Below are positions 26,731 through 35,876 of a stretch of 64,000 bases of DNA, piece by piece; within the stretch, counting starts at the first letter, position 1; every line of letters begins with the position of its first letter. Position numbers and translations under genes: made by a program. The stretch is taken from the NCBI GenBank assembly GCA_002173095.1, contig NHBK01000008.1:1-64000 (forward strand), given 5' to 3'. Below the pieces are notes generated by a model, which saw nothing but the letters and a program-made list of their open reading frames with translations, made no database searches and was not told where the DNA came from. Source of the DNA: Hyphomonadaceae bacterium TMED5. GTDB lineage: Bacteria; Pseudomonadota; Alphaproteobacteria; Caulobacterales; Hyphomonadaceae.

Positions 26731-29700
26731 GCCTTAAAAAGATACTGATGTCCGTATTCAAAGAACTCAGGGCCGGGCAACCGGCCGAAACCGTTTACTC
26801 CGCACCCTTTGGCGCCGATCTGCTGGAGCTGGCAAATTATGCTGGCGAAACCAACAGGCCCGTTGTGTATGTGGCCGCTGATGAGCGTAAAGCAGAAACG
26901 GCTTCTGGTCTCATTCAGTTCTTCGATCCGTCGCTACCTGTGATTCTGGTGCCGGGTTGGGACAATCTACCTTATGACCGTGTAAGCCCGACGCCGGTGG
27001 CGGCGTCTCGACGGTGTGCCGCGCTTTCGAAATTGGTCAAATGGCCCGCAGGCGAACCCGTGGTCGTTATCACAACGTCCTCCGCTCTGGTGCAGAAGTG
27101 CGCGCCTAAAACGATGATGGCGAGTGCCTCTTTGTCCGTGCGTCCCGGACAAGTGGTGGCGTCCCAGGAGCTAGACTCCTTTCTGATCTCTAATGGCTAT
27201 ACGCGTGTGCCAACAGTGCGCGACCGGGGTGAGTATGCTCAACGCGGTGGCATTATCGACATTTTTGCACCGGGAGAAGCTGAGCCAGTTCGCTTGGATT
27301 TCTTTGGCGATTCATTAGAGTCGATCCGGAGTTTCGACCCTGAAACGCAGATATCCTCGAAACAGCTGAAATCGGCCTCGTTTTCACCAGTCAGTGAAAT
27401 CCTTTTCACGGACGACGCTCTTACGCGATTCCGCGCTAATTTTCTTGAAACCTTTGGGCCTCCCGCTGGGGACCTGATGTATGAAGCGGCACGTTCAAGA
27501 ATTCGTAAGCAGGGGATCGAGAACTGGTTGCCGTTATTCCATGAAAAACTCGATACGGTATTTGACTATTTTCCGGCCAGTAGCGTTCTGGCCTTTGATC
27601 CGAATTCTGTTGAAGCATGCAAAGATAAGTACGCGCAGGCTGAAGATTATTTTCAGGCGCGCGAGCATGCTGCAGGCGATAAAGCCACCGCTAAAGTATT
27701 GGCGCCGGGTGCGCTGTATCTATCGCCTGACGCCCTGACAGCGGAAATGGAGAAGCAGCCTGTTTGCCGCTTCTCTTCGCGAGACACCGATCCGGGAACC
27801 GGACACCTCAGTCTCAATGCGAGACCGGCTCGGGATTTCGGGCCAGAGCGGGCGCAAGGCGAGAACGTCTTCGATGCAGTGGTGTCTCACATCAAAGCCA
27901 TGCGAGGTGATGGGAAGCCGGTCGTTCTGGCTGCCTGGTCGGATGGCTCTGCAGATCGTCTGAATAATGTTCTGGGTGATCATGGATTATCCGATGTCGG
28001 GCGGGTCTTCAGTCTAGATAGTGCCAGGGCAGCTGGTCTTTGTGTTGCTGAGCTGCCGCTTGAGGGTGGGTTTGAGCTGGAAACTATCTGTTTTCTGTCA
28101 GAACAGGATATCCTCGGCGAGCGGATTAGCCGGCCTCGCAAGCGCCGCAAAGCGACGAACTTCATTTCAGAAATTGCTTCGCTGTCTCCTGGCGACCTGG
28201 TCGTTCACGTCGAGCACGGCGTTGGAACTTATAAGGGATTGGTTACAGTCGAAGTTTCTGGCGCGCCGCATGACTGTCTCGAGCTTCATTATCAAGGCGG
28301 AGATAAACTCCTCCTGCCCGTCGAAAATATTGAGCTTGTTTCCCGGTACGGATCCGAAGGCGGCGAAGCGGCACTAGACAGGCTCGGTGGGACAGCCTGG
28401 CAGGCCCGTAAGGCGCGAGCCAAAAAGCGAATTATGGAGATGGCCGACGGGCTTATCAAAATTGCTGCTGACCGCGAAATGCGCAAAGCTGTCGTCGTTG
28501 ATGAAAGCCAGGGGGTTTATGAGGAATTCTCTGCGCGTTTCCCATATGAGGAAACCGAAGATCAACTTCGCGCAATTGAAGACTGTCTCGGTGATTTAGC
28601 TTCCGGAAAGCCAATGGACCGGCTTATCTGTGGTGATGTCGGTTTTGGCAAAACGGAAGTTGCACTTCGCACAGCGTTTGTTGCTGCAATGTCGGGAATT
28701 CAGGTTGCTGTTATCGCGCCAACCACTCTGCTCGCGCGTCAGCACTATCAAACTTTCCGAGATCGCCTCGCGGGCTGGCCTATTAAAGTGTCTCAGCTTT
28801 CCAGGCTTGTAACGTCTAAACAGGCGTCTCTGACTAAAGAAGCGCTGAAGGATGGGAAAATTGATATCGTTGTCGGTACCCATGCGGTACTGGCAAAGGC
28901 CGTTGAGTTTCAGAATCTGGGGCTTCTCGTTATCGATGAAGAACAGCGCTTTGGCGTTAAGCACAAAGAGCGCCTGAAAGAGTTGAAGTCTGATGTCCAT
29001 GTTCTGACGCTATCAGCGACCCCAATTCCGCGAACGCTGCAAATGGCGCTCACCGGTATTCGCGAACTTTCGATTATCGCAACACCGCCTGTCGACCGAC
29101 TTTCTGTTCGGACCTACGTTACCGAATTTGATACGCTTACGATCCGTGAGGCTCTGCTGCGTGAGAAATACCGGGGCGGGCAGGCCTTCATCGTGGCGCC
29201 GCGGGTTAAAGACCTTCCGGAGCTGGAGCGCTTCCTCAAAGAAAATATTCCGGAAGTTTCTTACGTAGCTGCTCATGGTCAAATGGCGCCCGGCGAGCTC
29301 GATGAAATCATGACTGATTTCTACGACGGGAAATATGACGTTCTCCTGTCGACGACGATCGTTGAGTCCGGTTTGGATATTCCACGGGCAAACACATTAG
29401 TGCTCTATCGGGCCGATATGTTCGGTCTCGCACAAATGTATCAGCTCCGAGGACGGGTAGGGCGTTCAAAGCTCCGCGCATATGCGTACTTTACGACACC
29501 AAAGGATCGTACTCTTACCGAAGGCGCAGAGAAGCGTTTGAAGGTGCTTCAATCGCTGGATAGCCTCGGCGCAGGTTTCATGCTGGCAAGTCATGACCTC
29601 GATATGAGAGGTGGCGGCAATTTGCTCGGTGATCAGCAGTCAGGGCATATTCGAGAAGTCGGCGTAGAGCTTTACCAGTCAATGCTCGAAGACGCTGTCA

Positions 29701-30185
29701 AAACGCTTCAGCAAGGCGGTCAGGACTTTGAAGATGATTGGTCGCCTCAGATTAATCTCGGGCTGGCAGCACTCATACCTGACGCCTATGTCGAGGATCT
29801 TGGTACACGTATGAGTCTGTATCGGCGGTTGGCAGATATCGATACAAACGAGGATCGTGAGGCGTTCGCAGCGGAGATGATAGACCGGTTCGGTCCCCTC
29901 CCGGATGAGACTGTGCAGCTTCTAGACATTGCGACGATCAAGGTGGCTTGTAAGACGCTGGGCGTGGCTAAACTGGATGCCGGCCCTAAAGGCGCGGTAT
30001 TTGCGTTTCGGGAACAGTCTCCTGTTGAACCAGCTAAGCTCGTTGCACTCGTGCAGAAGCGCCCAAATGTTCTGAAACTACGGCCGGACTTTAAGCTCGT
30101 TTATACCGCAAGCTGGAATTCGACATCGCAAAAAGCTCGGGGCGTCAAACAGTTACTGAAGGAACTTCAGGCGACACTGGTTTGA
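26727..30185 (+). CDS. mfd: Transcription-repair coupling factor
   Basis: ATP-dependent translocase that removes stalled RNA polymerase and recruits UvrA. 1152 aa from TTG 26727 overlapping the sdhE stop; ATG 26748 is an equal alternative. Domain order is UvrB-like N-terminal region (PVILVPGWDNLPYDRVSPT), RNAP-interacting CarD-like domain (LSPGDLVVHVEHGVGTYKGL) and RecG-like helicase: Walker A CGDVGFGKTEVALR, Walker B VIDEEQRFGVKHKE, SATPIPRTLQM, MYQLRGRVGRS. The C-terminal TRCF domain has GVELYQSMLEDAVK. Its last 19 bases overlap the end of the convergent PopA-like gene. Confidence 0.96.
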   Translation: MSLKKILMSVFKELRAGQPAETVYSAPFGADLLELANYAGETNRPVVYVAADERKAETASGLIQFFDPSLPVILVPGWDNLPYDRVSPTPVAASRRCAALSKLVKWPAGEPVVVITTSSALVQKCAPKTMMASASLSVRPGQVVASQELDSFLISNGYTRVPTVRDRGEYAQRGGIIDIFAPGEAEPVRLDFFGDSLESIRSFDPETQISSKQLKSASFSPVSEILFTDDALTRFRANFLETFGPPAGDLMYEAARSRIRKQGIENWLPLFHEKLDTVFDYFPASSVLAFDPNSVEACKDKYAQAEDYFQAREHAAGDKATAKVLAPGALYLSPDALTAEMEKQPVCRFSSRDTDPGTGHLSLNARPARDFGPERAQGENVFDAVVSHIKAMRGDGKPVVLAAWSDGSADRLNNVLGDHGLSDVGRVFSLDSARAAGLCVAELPLEGGFELETICFLSEQDILGERISRPRKRRKATNFISEIASLSPGDLVVHVEHGVGTYKGLVTVEVSGAPHDCLELHYQGGDKLLLPVENIELVSRYGSEGGEAALDRLGGTAWQARKARAKKRIMEMADGLIKIAADREMRKAVVVDESQGVYEEFSARFPYEETEDQLRAIEDCLGDLASGKPMDRLICGDVGFGKTEVALRTAFVAAMSGIQVAVIAPTTLLARQHYQTFRDRLAGWPIKVSQLSRLVTSKQASLTKEALKDGKIDIVVGTHAVLAKAVEFQNLGLLVIDEEQRFGVKHKERLKELKSDVHVLTLSATPIPRTLQMALTGIRELSIIATPPVDRLSVRTYVTEFDTLTIREALLREKYRGGQAFIVAPRVKDLPELERFLKENIPEVSYVAAHGQMAPGELDEIMTDFYDGKYDVLLSTTIVESGLDIPRANTLVLYRADMFGLAQMYQLRGRVGRSKLRAYAYFTTPKDRTLTEGAEKRLKVLQSLDSLGAGFMLASHDLDMRGGGNLLGDQQSGHIREVGVELYQSMLEDAVKTLQQGGQDFEDDWSPQINLGLAALIPDAYVEDLGTRMSLYRRLADIDTNEDREAFAAEMIDRFGPLPDETVQLLDIATIKVACKTLGVAKLDAGPKGAVFAFREQSPVEPAKLVALVQKRPNVLKLRPDFKLVYTASWNSTSQKARGVKQLLKELQATLV

Positions 30186-31405
30186 GTGGTCGTGCGTCGT
30201 TCTGTTCTTTTTAGTTCATTCAGAAGCTGTGTTGAATTCTGATAAGGCTTGAGCTCGGCGAAACGTGCATTGAAGGAGAACTTCGTTCCGGACCTGGTTG
30301 GCGTGATTTCCAGAATCCGACGCGTACGTTCAATTGCGGCTTTGGCTTTAGCCAGGTCAGTCCCGGGTAGAGACAATAGGAAACTGCTCCAGTCAGCGCG
30401 CGCAATCATATCCTGTTTTCTCGTGAGTGTTTTCAGAATTGACGCAAAACCTGAAAGTTCTGAGGCTTCAATCAACGCGCCCGTGTCGCAGTTGAATGGC
30501 TCAATCCTCACAATGCTGAGTGCGCTGAAGTTTTCTTTAGCGTGTTCTGTCTGACGTGAAATGTGGTGCTCAGCAAAGTCGAGGCTGAAAGTATCAGAAT
30601 ATTTGTCTCGAACAGGCGCTGCGCATTCATAAGCACGCACGGGCGCTGGAATTTCTGAACGATCAATAAGGCTCCCGAGGCGTACTATCGCATCGTCAAA
30701 CTGCAACCCGAAACGCACCAGCGCGCTGAGAGCGTCGATGTTTTCAGGTAATATCTCGGTGACGTCTGTAACGCCAATTACGGGCATATCTTTTAAGTCT
30801 GTCCGGCCATTCACATGATCCAGAAGTTCAAACGGGTAAAATCCATCTTTCAAGTGAACGACGAACGCTGCGGGGTGCAGCGTACGTAGCGCTTCAAACG
30901 CAGTCCGTTCGCTCAATGCAGCTCTGACGGAAAAACCCTGAGCTTCTGCCGCTATCCGAAATTTCAGATAGAAGGCGCCGGGTTCGCCGAAATAAAGCAA
31001 ATGCTTCTGATCGTCCTGAGCGGAATCTACGCGTGGCGTGCAGGATTGATTGAAGGCACCAAGACTCTGTTCGCGCAGGCGCGCTTCGTTCCGCACTTCA
31101 AGCTGTCGAATAAAAATTTCAAATTGCTGACGGAAGGACGCGACCGAAGGGGTGAGCGTCAGCCCGGAGGTTTGAACATCATCCAGCGAAGACTGCGCCA
31201 GAATAGCGTTAAATGCCCGCGATGAATCGGGAAGGCGAATTTCAGAGAGAGTTGTCTCTGAAAACGTTGCTCCATCTATAAGCACCCCGCCGACACGCTC
31301 AGAATCAAAATGTTCCGGAGCGGGTGTCAGATTGTGTCGGACCAGCTCTTCTTTAAGCTCGTCGCGTCGTTCGTCGGGTGCAATTACGCCAATAAGAGTC
31401 CGCAT
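30167..31405 (-). CDS. PopA-like protein: REC-like domain plus degenerate GGDEF with I-site
   Basis: 412 aa from ATG 31405. Residues 134-245 look like a receiver-type fold (HLLYFGEPGAFYLKFRIAAEAQGFSV to GVTDVTE); the first 110 residues may be a second one. The C-terminal part (about 270-400) aligns with diguanylate cyclase domains: DTFSLDFAEHH in place of DxLTGLxNRR, then RKQD (329-332), five residues, and DWSSF where GGDEF should be, then LLSLPGTDLAKAKAAIERTRR. RxxD at this distance is the c-di-GMP inhibitory site. So: no synthesis, but c-di-GMP binding likely, as in Caulobacter PopA, which recruits CtrA to ClpXP (known). Orthology is inferred. Confidence 0.7.
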   Translation of the reverse strand: MRTLIGVIAPDERRDELKEELVRHNLTPAPEHFDSERVGGVLIDGATFSETTLSEIRLPDSSRAFNAILAQSSLDDVQTSGLTLTPSVASFRQQFEIFIRQLEVRNEARLREQSLGAFNQSCTPRVDSAQDDQKHLLYFGEPGAFYLKFRIAAEAQGFSVRAALSERTAFEALRTLHPAAFVVHLKDGFYPFELLDHVNGRTDLKDMPVIGVTDVTEILPENIDALSALVRFGLQFDDAIVRLGSLIDRSEIPAPVRAYECAAPVRDKYSDTFSLDFAEHHISRQTEHAKENFSALSIVRIEPFNCDTGALIEASELSGFASILKTLTRKQDMIARADWSSFLLSLPGTDLAKAKAAIERTRRILEITPTRSGTKFSFNARFAELKPYQNSTQLLNELKRTERRTTTQTSVA

Positions 31406-31456
31406 CAAATACCTGATCGCAGTGTGATTCGTGTCAGTATAATCTCAATGAGCCGG

Positions 31457-31471
31457 TTAACTTTGGGTTAG
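31457..31471 (-). promoter_or_regulatory. Near-consensus CtrA box upstream of PopA-like gene
   Basis: Reading on the minus strand: CTAA, seven bases (CCCAAAG), TTAACC. The CtrA consensus is TTAA-N7-TTAA(C), so there is one mismatch. It lies about 50 bases before the PopA-like start and about 95 before the acyl-CoA racemase start on the other side. Confidence 0.4.
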
Positions 31472-31564
31472 GGCTGATTTTCTTTATGACCTGACGTCGA
31501 GGCAGGGCTTTCAAATTTTATGATACGCGCCGAAACTTCTCAAAAACGATATGAGGAGGAAATC

Positions 31565-32656
31565 ATGGCGTCTGGCCCTTTGAATGGAATTCGGATTGTA
31601 GAATTTGCCGGAATTGGCCCGGGGCCGTTTTGCGGCATGCTGCTGTCGGATCTTGGCGCCGATATTGTTCGTATAGATCGCCCCGGCCCTGCAAAAGGGT
31701 CGCGCCACGACGTAACTTCGCGCGGCAGGCGCTCTATCAGTCTCGATCTGAAATCATCAGGTGATGTGGAAGTCGCCCTGAAGCTCGTTGGCAAAGCGGA
31801 TGCGCTGATTGAAGGTTTGCGACCCGGTGTTATGGAGCGGCTCGGCCTGGGGCCGGATACAGCTCTGAAGCGGAACCCTAAGCTGGTTTACGGCCGAATG
31901 ACGGGTTGGGGGCAGTTTGGACCTTTTGCAAAAGCTGCAGGCCACGATCTCAACTATATAGCGCTGACTGGTGCATTAGGTGCGATGGGGCGCAATGGTA
32001 AGCCCCCAGCGCCTCCACTCAATCTTGTGGGAGACTACGGTGGTGGCGCGCTTTATCTGGCTTTTGGGATTTGTGCTGCGCTGTTACACGCGCGAGCAAC
32101 AGGGCAGGGGCAGGTTATCGATTGCGCCATGACAGACGGCGCTGCTTCTCTTGCATCCATGTTCTACGGCATGAGGTCGGCTGGTATCTGGTCGGACAAC
32201 CGCGAAGATAATCTGCTGGATGGCGGCGCTCATTTCTATGACACGTATGAGTGCGCTGATGGGCTCTATGTCTCAATTGGATCAATTGAACCGCAGTTTT
32301 ACGCTCTCTTACTGGAGAAAGCTGAGCTGAAGGATGAGCAATTCAAGGAACAGATGAACAAGAAGGCCTGGCCGGAGCTCAAGGCCAAACTTTCAGAAGT
32401 CCTTCGGCAGAAGACCCGGGCAGAATGGTGTTCGATTATGGAGGGAACGGATATCTGCTTCGCTCCGGTTCTAAGTCTCGCAGAAGCGCCAAAACATCCG
32501 CACAACGTAGAGCGTAAAACGTTCATTGAAATTGATGGTGTCGTTCAACCCGCCCCAGCGCCCCGCTTTTCAGTAACGCCGGGGGAAGTTCAGAGACCTC
32601 CCGCGGGTTCTGGAGAGCATACTGCCGAAGTGCTAGAAGATTGGGGAGTTAAATAG
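31565..32656 (+). CDS. Alpha-methylacyl-CoA racemase (CaiB/BaiF family III CoA transferase fold)
   Basis: 363 aa from ATG 31565, which has the strong site GAGGAGGA; an ATG at 31520 in frame lacks one. The family III fold starts [34 protein letters not shown]. The racemase subgroup is shown by [13 protein letters not shown] (catalytic His/Asp) and the later [24 protein letters not shown]. It epimerises 2-methylacyl-CoA thioesters for beta-oxidation of branched acyl chains. Ten bases upstream of the histidine phosphatase gene, so probably co-transcribed. Confidence 0.88.
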   Translation: MASGPLNGIRIVEFAGIGPGPFCGMLLSDLGADIVRIDRPGPAKGSRHDVTSRGRRSISLDLKSSGDVEVALKLVGKADALIEGLRPGVMERLGLGPDTALKRNPKLVYGRMTGWGQFGPFAKAAGHDLNYIALTGALGAMGRNGKPPAPPLNLVGDYGGGALYLAFGICAALLHARATGQGQVIDCAMTDGAASLASMFYGMRSAGIWSDNREDNLLDGGAHFYDTYECADGLYVSIGSIEPQFYALLLEKAELKDEQFKEQMNKKAWPELKAKLSEVLRQKTRAEWCSIMEGTDICFAPVLSLAEAPKHPHNVERKTFIEIDGVVQPAPAPRFSVTPGEVQRPPAGSGEHTAEVLEDWGVK

Positions 32657-32666
32657 GGGAATCAAG

Positions 32667-33392
32667 TTGAGCTATCTTGAGGGGACGATCGGACGTCGTC
32701 GCATTTATCTGATGCGGCATGGGCATGTTGATTATTTCGCGCCGGAGGTGGTGGAAAGCAAAGACCCGCGTCTGGCCCGGCTGACAGAGCGCGGGACTGA
32801 AGAGATTATCGCAGCGGGGCAAGCCTTACGGGATGTATCGTTCGATGTGGTGATTTCGTCCGGTCTTTTGCGAACCCGGCAGACGCTCGAATTGGTTATG
32901 GACTGGCAAAACGGCGAAGTGCCTGACACGGAGCAAGATCAGCGTTTTGAAGAGCTTCGCAGCGGGACCTTTATTAAATTTGAAAGCCGCGAACAACTTG
33001 CGGCGACTATGACCTTTCAATTCGAAAATGCCGCGAATGAAGGTGCAACATTTCTTGATGGTGGAGAGCTGTTTTCAGAAGGGTTAGACCGGAGCATTGA
33101 AGGGCTTCAGGCGCTCATCGATCGCCCGGGCTGGAAGACCGCCCTCATTGTGGCTCATGAAGGGATTAATCGAATTCTGCTGAGTTGGTTCTGCAATGCA
33201 GGCTTGGCGGGCTCTGCGAGTTTTGAGCAGGACACGGGCTGTATAAACATTCTGGATGTAGACCTGGTGCCTACAGATGACGGGCATAAAATTGAACGTA
33301 AAATCATCAAATCAGTGAATTTGACGCCCCTCAATTACGAGAAAAACGGGATGAACCTTCGCAGCCTCGAAGCCATTTTTTCGCAGGAATGA
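32667..33392 (+). CDS. Histidine phosphatase family protein
   Basis: 241 aa from TTG 32667, with GGGGA upstream. Phosphoglycerate-mutase-like fold: IYLMRHGHVDYF provides the RHG phosphohistidine motif near residue 17, SSGLLRTRQTLELV the arginine pocket, and VAHEGINRILLSW the second catalytic His. Substrate is not identifiable; annotation as phosphoglycerate mutase would be over-specific. It follows the racemase gene by ten bases. Confidence 0.85.
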   Translation: MSYLEGTIGRRRIYLMRHGHVDYFAPEVVESKDPRLARLTERGTEEIIAAGQALRDVSFDVVISSGLLRTRQTLELVMDWQNGEVPDTEQDQRFEELRSGTFIKFESREQLAATMTFQFENAANEGATFLDGGELFSEGLDRSIEGLQALIDRPGWKTALIVAHEGINRILLSWFCNAGLAGSASFEQDTGCINILDVDLVPTDDGHKIERKIIKSVNLTPLNYEKNGMNLRSLEAIFSQE

Positions 33393-33524
33393 CTTTCTCG
33401 GCTTCTACGTGAACGGATGCTCAGATTTTTGTTCGGGTACCGTTCAGGTTGGAAATCGTAGAAAGAACTCACACGAGGGCCTTAGCCCATTGGCTTTGCC
33501 TCCTCTGTGTCCTTCTTGCTAACT

Positions 33525-33558
33525 GGCCGATGTTTCGTAACGTCGGCCTTTTCCTTTT
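33525..33558 (+). terminator. Rho-independent terminator after the racemase/phosphatase operon
   Basis: GGCCGATGTT / AACGTCGGCC, ten pairs with one G-T, TCGT loop, followed by TTTTCCTTTT. It lies 133 bases after the phosphatase stop and 75 bases before scoA, so it may also act as a leader terminator for scoAB. Confidence 0.75.
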
Positions 33559-33572
33559 CAACAAGTGTTGAA
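33557..33572. promoter_or_regulatory. Palindromic candidate operator upstream of scoAB
   Basis: TTCAACA-AG-TGTTGAA, a perfect 7-bp inverted repeat, beginning at the end of the terminator T-tract. A TACAAT -10-like hexamer (33597-33602) and GGGAGGA ribosome-binding site follow before the scoA ATG. The shape fits TetR-type operators; two TetR-type genes lie downstream of scoB. Confidence 0.45.
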
Positions 33573-33632
33573 TTTCTGTGTTTCTCAGATAAGGGTTACA
33601 ATAAAGGATGTGCAATCCGGGAGGAAATCAGC

Positions 33633-34337
33633 ATGAAAAAAGTCTATGCAAATGCTCCAGCTGCACTGGATGGTCTGCTGTTCGACGGCATGACAATTAT
33701 GTCCGGTGGGTTTGGGCTGTGTGGCATACCTGAACTGCTAATCGGGGCTATTCGGGATTCAGGTGTAAAAGACCTGACGATCATTTCAAATAATGCCGGC
33801 GTAGACGGTTTTGGCCTTGGGCTTCTGCTTGAAAATAAGCAGGTGAAGCGCATGGTCTCTTCCTATGTCGGGGAGAATAAAGAATTTGAACGTCAGTTCC
33901 TCGAAGGAGAGCTGGAGCTTGAATTCACTCCTCAGGGTACGCTTGCTGAACGGTGCCGCGCGGGTGGAGCCGGAATTCCGGGTTTCTACACTAAAACAGG
34001 TGTGGGTACGGTCATTGCTGAAGGCAAAGAGCATAAAGAATTCAACGGCGAAACGTATATTCTTGAGACGGGTCTCGTTGCTGATCTCTCGATCGTAAAA
34101 GCCTGGAAGGGCGATGGACAGGGCAACCTCGTATATAACGAAACGGCTCTGAACTTTAATCATGATATGGCAACGGCTGGTAAAGTGACCATCGCTGAAG
34201 TCGAAGAGATTGTGCCGGTTGGCTCACTCGACCCGAACCATATTCATACGCCGGGAATCTTCGTCCAGCGCGTCCTTGAGGGCGAACATGAAAAACGAAT
34301 TGAAAAAGTAACCACCCGCAAGCGTGAGGAGGCCTAA
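33633..34337 (+). CDS. scoA: 3-oxoacid CoA-transferase subunit A
   Basis: 234 aa from ATG 33633 with GGGAGGA upstream; the open frame continues 42 codons further up through the terminator and operator, which is not credible as coding. Family I CoA-transferase alpha subunit: [22 protein letters not shown], the glycine-rich [15 protein letters not shown] and the [24 protein letters not shown] block. With ScoB it transfers CoA from succinyl-CoA to acetoacetate, feeding ketone bodies or PHB breakdown products into central metabolism. ScoB starts two bases after the stop. Confidence 0.95.
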   Translation: MKKVYANAPAALDGLLFDGMTIMSGGFGLCGIPELLIGAIRDSGVKDLTIISNNAGVDGFGLGLLLENKQVKRMVSSYVGENKEFERQFLEGELELEFTPQGTLAERCRAGGAGIPGFYTKTGVGTVIAEGKEHKEFNGETYILETGLVADLSIVKAWKGDGQGNLVYNETALNFNHDMATAGKVTIAEVEEIVPVGSLDPNHIHTPGIFVQRVLEGEHEKRIEKVTTRKREEA

Positions 34338-34339
34338 TC

Positions 34340-34966
34340 ATGCCATGGACTCGTGACCAGATGGCCGAACGCGCCGCGAAAGAACTCGAAGACGGTTTCT
34401 ACGTGAACCTCGGCATTGGTATTCCGACTTTGGTGTCGAACTATATCCCGGATGGCGTCGACGTGACGCTTCAGTCTGAAAACGGCATGCTGGGTATGGG
34501 GCCATTTCCTTTCGAGGGGGAAGAAGATCCAGACCTGATTAATGCTGGCAAGCAGACGATTACGACGCTCGACCGGTCTTCGTTTTTTACTTCAGCAACC
34601 AGCTTTTCAATGATCCGTGGTGGGCACATCAATCTAGCTATTCTCGGCGCTATGGAAGTGTCTGAAAATGGCGACCTTGCTAACTGGATGATCCCTGGCA
34701 AGCTCGTCAAAGGAATGGGCGGCGCCATGGATCTCGTGGCCGGCGTGAAACGTATCGTTGTTGTGATGGATCACGCCAATAAGAAGGGCGAGTCCAAACT
34801 CCTAAAGGCCTGTACACTCCCTTTGACAGGACAGGCGGTTGTCGACCGGATCATCACTGACCTCGGTGTCTTTGATGTTGTGGAAGGCGGATTAAAGCTC
34901 ATTGAACTCGCTCCGGGCGTTGATGAAGCGGAAGTCAAAGCCAAAACAGAAGCGACGCTGGTCTAG
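34340..34966 (+). CDS. scoB: 3-oxoacid CoA-transferase subunit B
   Basis: 208 aa, beta subunit. [17 protein letters not shown] near residue 23 and [12 protein letters not shown] carrying the catalytic Glu of the family I transferases. The [40 protein letters not shown] stretch is split in the family in the same way. AGGAGG sits in the end of scoA. No other beta-oxidation genes adjoin; the downstream TetR-type gene may control the pair (inference). Confidence 0.95.
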   Translation: MPWTRDQMAERAAKELEDGFYVNLGIGIPTLVSNYIPDGVDVTLQSENGMLGMGPFPFEGEEDPDLINAGKQTITTLDRSSFFTSATSFSMIRGGHINLAILGAMEVSENGDLANWMIPGKLVKGMGGAMDLVAGVKRIVVVMDHANKKGESKLLKACTLPLTGQAVVDRIITDLGVFDVVEGGLKLIELAPGVDEAEVKAKTEATLV

Positions 34967-35039
34967 GCAGTCGTGACGGGTTGTCGCGTGAACTGAATAA
35001 GTGATTGCGTTCTGCCCGTCGGTTCTGTTTCCTCAATAG

Positions 35040-35876
35040 ATGCCTTTACCGCGCGATATATCGAAACGTGAATTGATGGAGCTTGTTTGGAGCAAGCCAA
35101 TGACCACCCTTGCGCGTGAATTTGGTTTGTCTCCGAACGGATTGGCGAAGATTTGTGATCGTGTCGACGTAGAGCGCCCGCCGAAGGGTTATTGGAATAA
35201 CGGTGGCGGCGCCGATATTGCGCCACTACTATCTGCGTTGTCCGAGCCAGACGAGATTATATCGATTGGCGGGAAGACAAGTGCTTCGCGAAAATCAAGA
35301 ACTCGAATGCCGTTGGAACGGCGCAAATTACAGGTGCTGGGTGAGGCTCGGCAGATTGCACGAACTCAAGGTGTTCACGAGGTGTCGCTTCGAACGATTG
35401 CGAGGAATCTGGGTATAAGTGAAGCGCAGGCTCACAACTGCTTTTCTACGCGTGAAGACATTCTTTTTGAGCTCGGGTGCGAAGAACTCGACGCTTATGA
35501 GAGTGTAAGGGTTCGATCGATTTCACGCGGGTCAACGCGGATCACGAAGGTGATTATGTCTTCGGTATCCCATTTGCGGGAAGCAGCCCAACGCGGTCCG
35601 TTGCTTCAGAACATTTCGGCAGATTCCGCGCTGAGGAAGCGTCTTAATCGTCGGCAGCGTGAGACGCGAGGAAGTGCTGTTGAGCAGCACGTAACAGCGA
35701 TCATGGACGATACCAACGCATCTCAACAGGTTGCGTATCTGAAGACGAAAATGCTGTCCGGGCTCGTAAAGCGCGCTGGCCATTTGGTCGCCGCAGAACG
35801 CTTGTCTCTCACGGAAGCAGAACGGTTGTGCGTTCCGATTATTGTCGACTCTGCTGTACAGCAGAAAGCGCCTTAG
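35040..35876 (+). CDS. Regulator with extra N-terminal HTH fused to TetR domain
   Basis: 278 aa. Residues about 8-48 form a small DNA-binding-like module (SKRELMELVWSKPMTTLAREFGLSPNGLAKICDRVDVERPPKGYW) met as an isolated N-terminal domain in many bacteria. After a linker of ~45 residues comes a TetR-type HTH (about 95-145): LGEARQIARTQGVHEVSLRTIARNLGISEAQAHNCFSTREDIL, then a helical ligand-binding-like region. No strong ribosome-binding site is visible before ATG 35040. It lies 73 bases after scoB in the same direction and overlaps the convergent TetR gene by 4 bp. Ligand unknown. Confidence 0.75.
   Translation: MPLPRDISKRELMELVWSKPMTTLAREFGLSPNGLAKICDRVDVERPPKGYWNNGGGADIAPLLSALSEPDEIISIGGKTSASRKSRTRMPLERRKLQVLGEARQIARTQGVHEVSLRTIARNLGISEAQAHNCFSTREDILFELGCEELDAYESVRVRSISRGSTRITKVIMSSVSHLREAAQRGPLLQNISADSALRKRLNRRQRETRGSAVEQHVTAIMDDTNASQQVAYLKTKMLSGLVKRAGHLVAAERLSLTEAERLCVPIIVDSAVQQKAP

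Noticed and set aside
33507-33632. Upstream in-frame extension of scoA
   Set aside because: It would be read through a terminator and a palindrome; the ATG at 33633 has an excellent ribosome-binding site and the family start.
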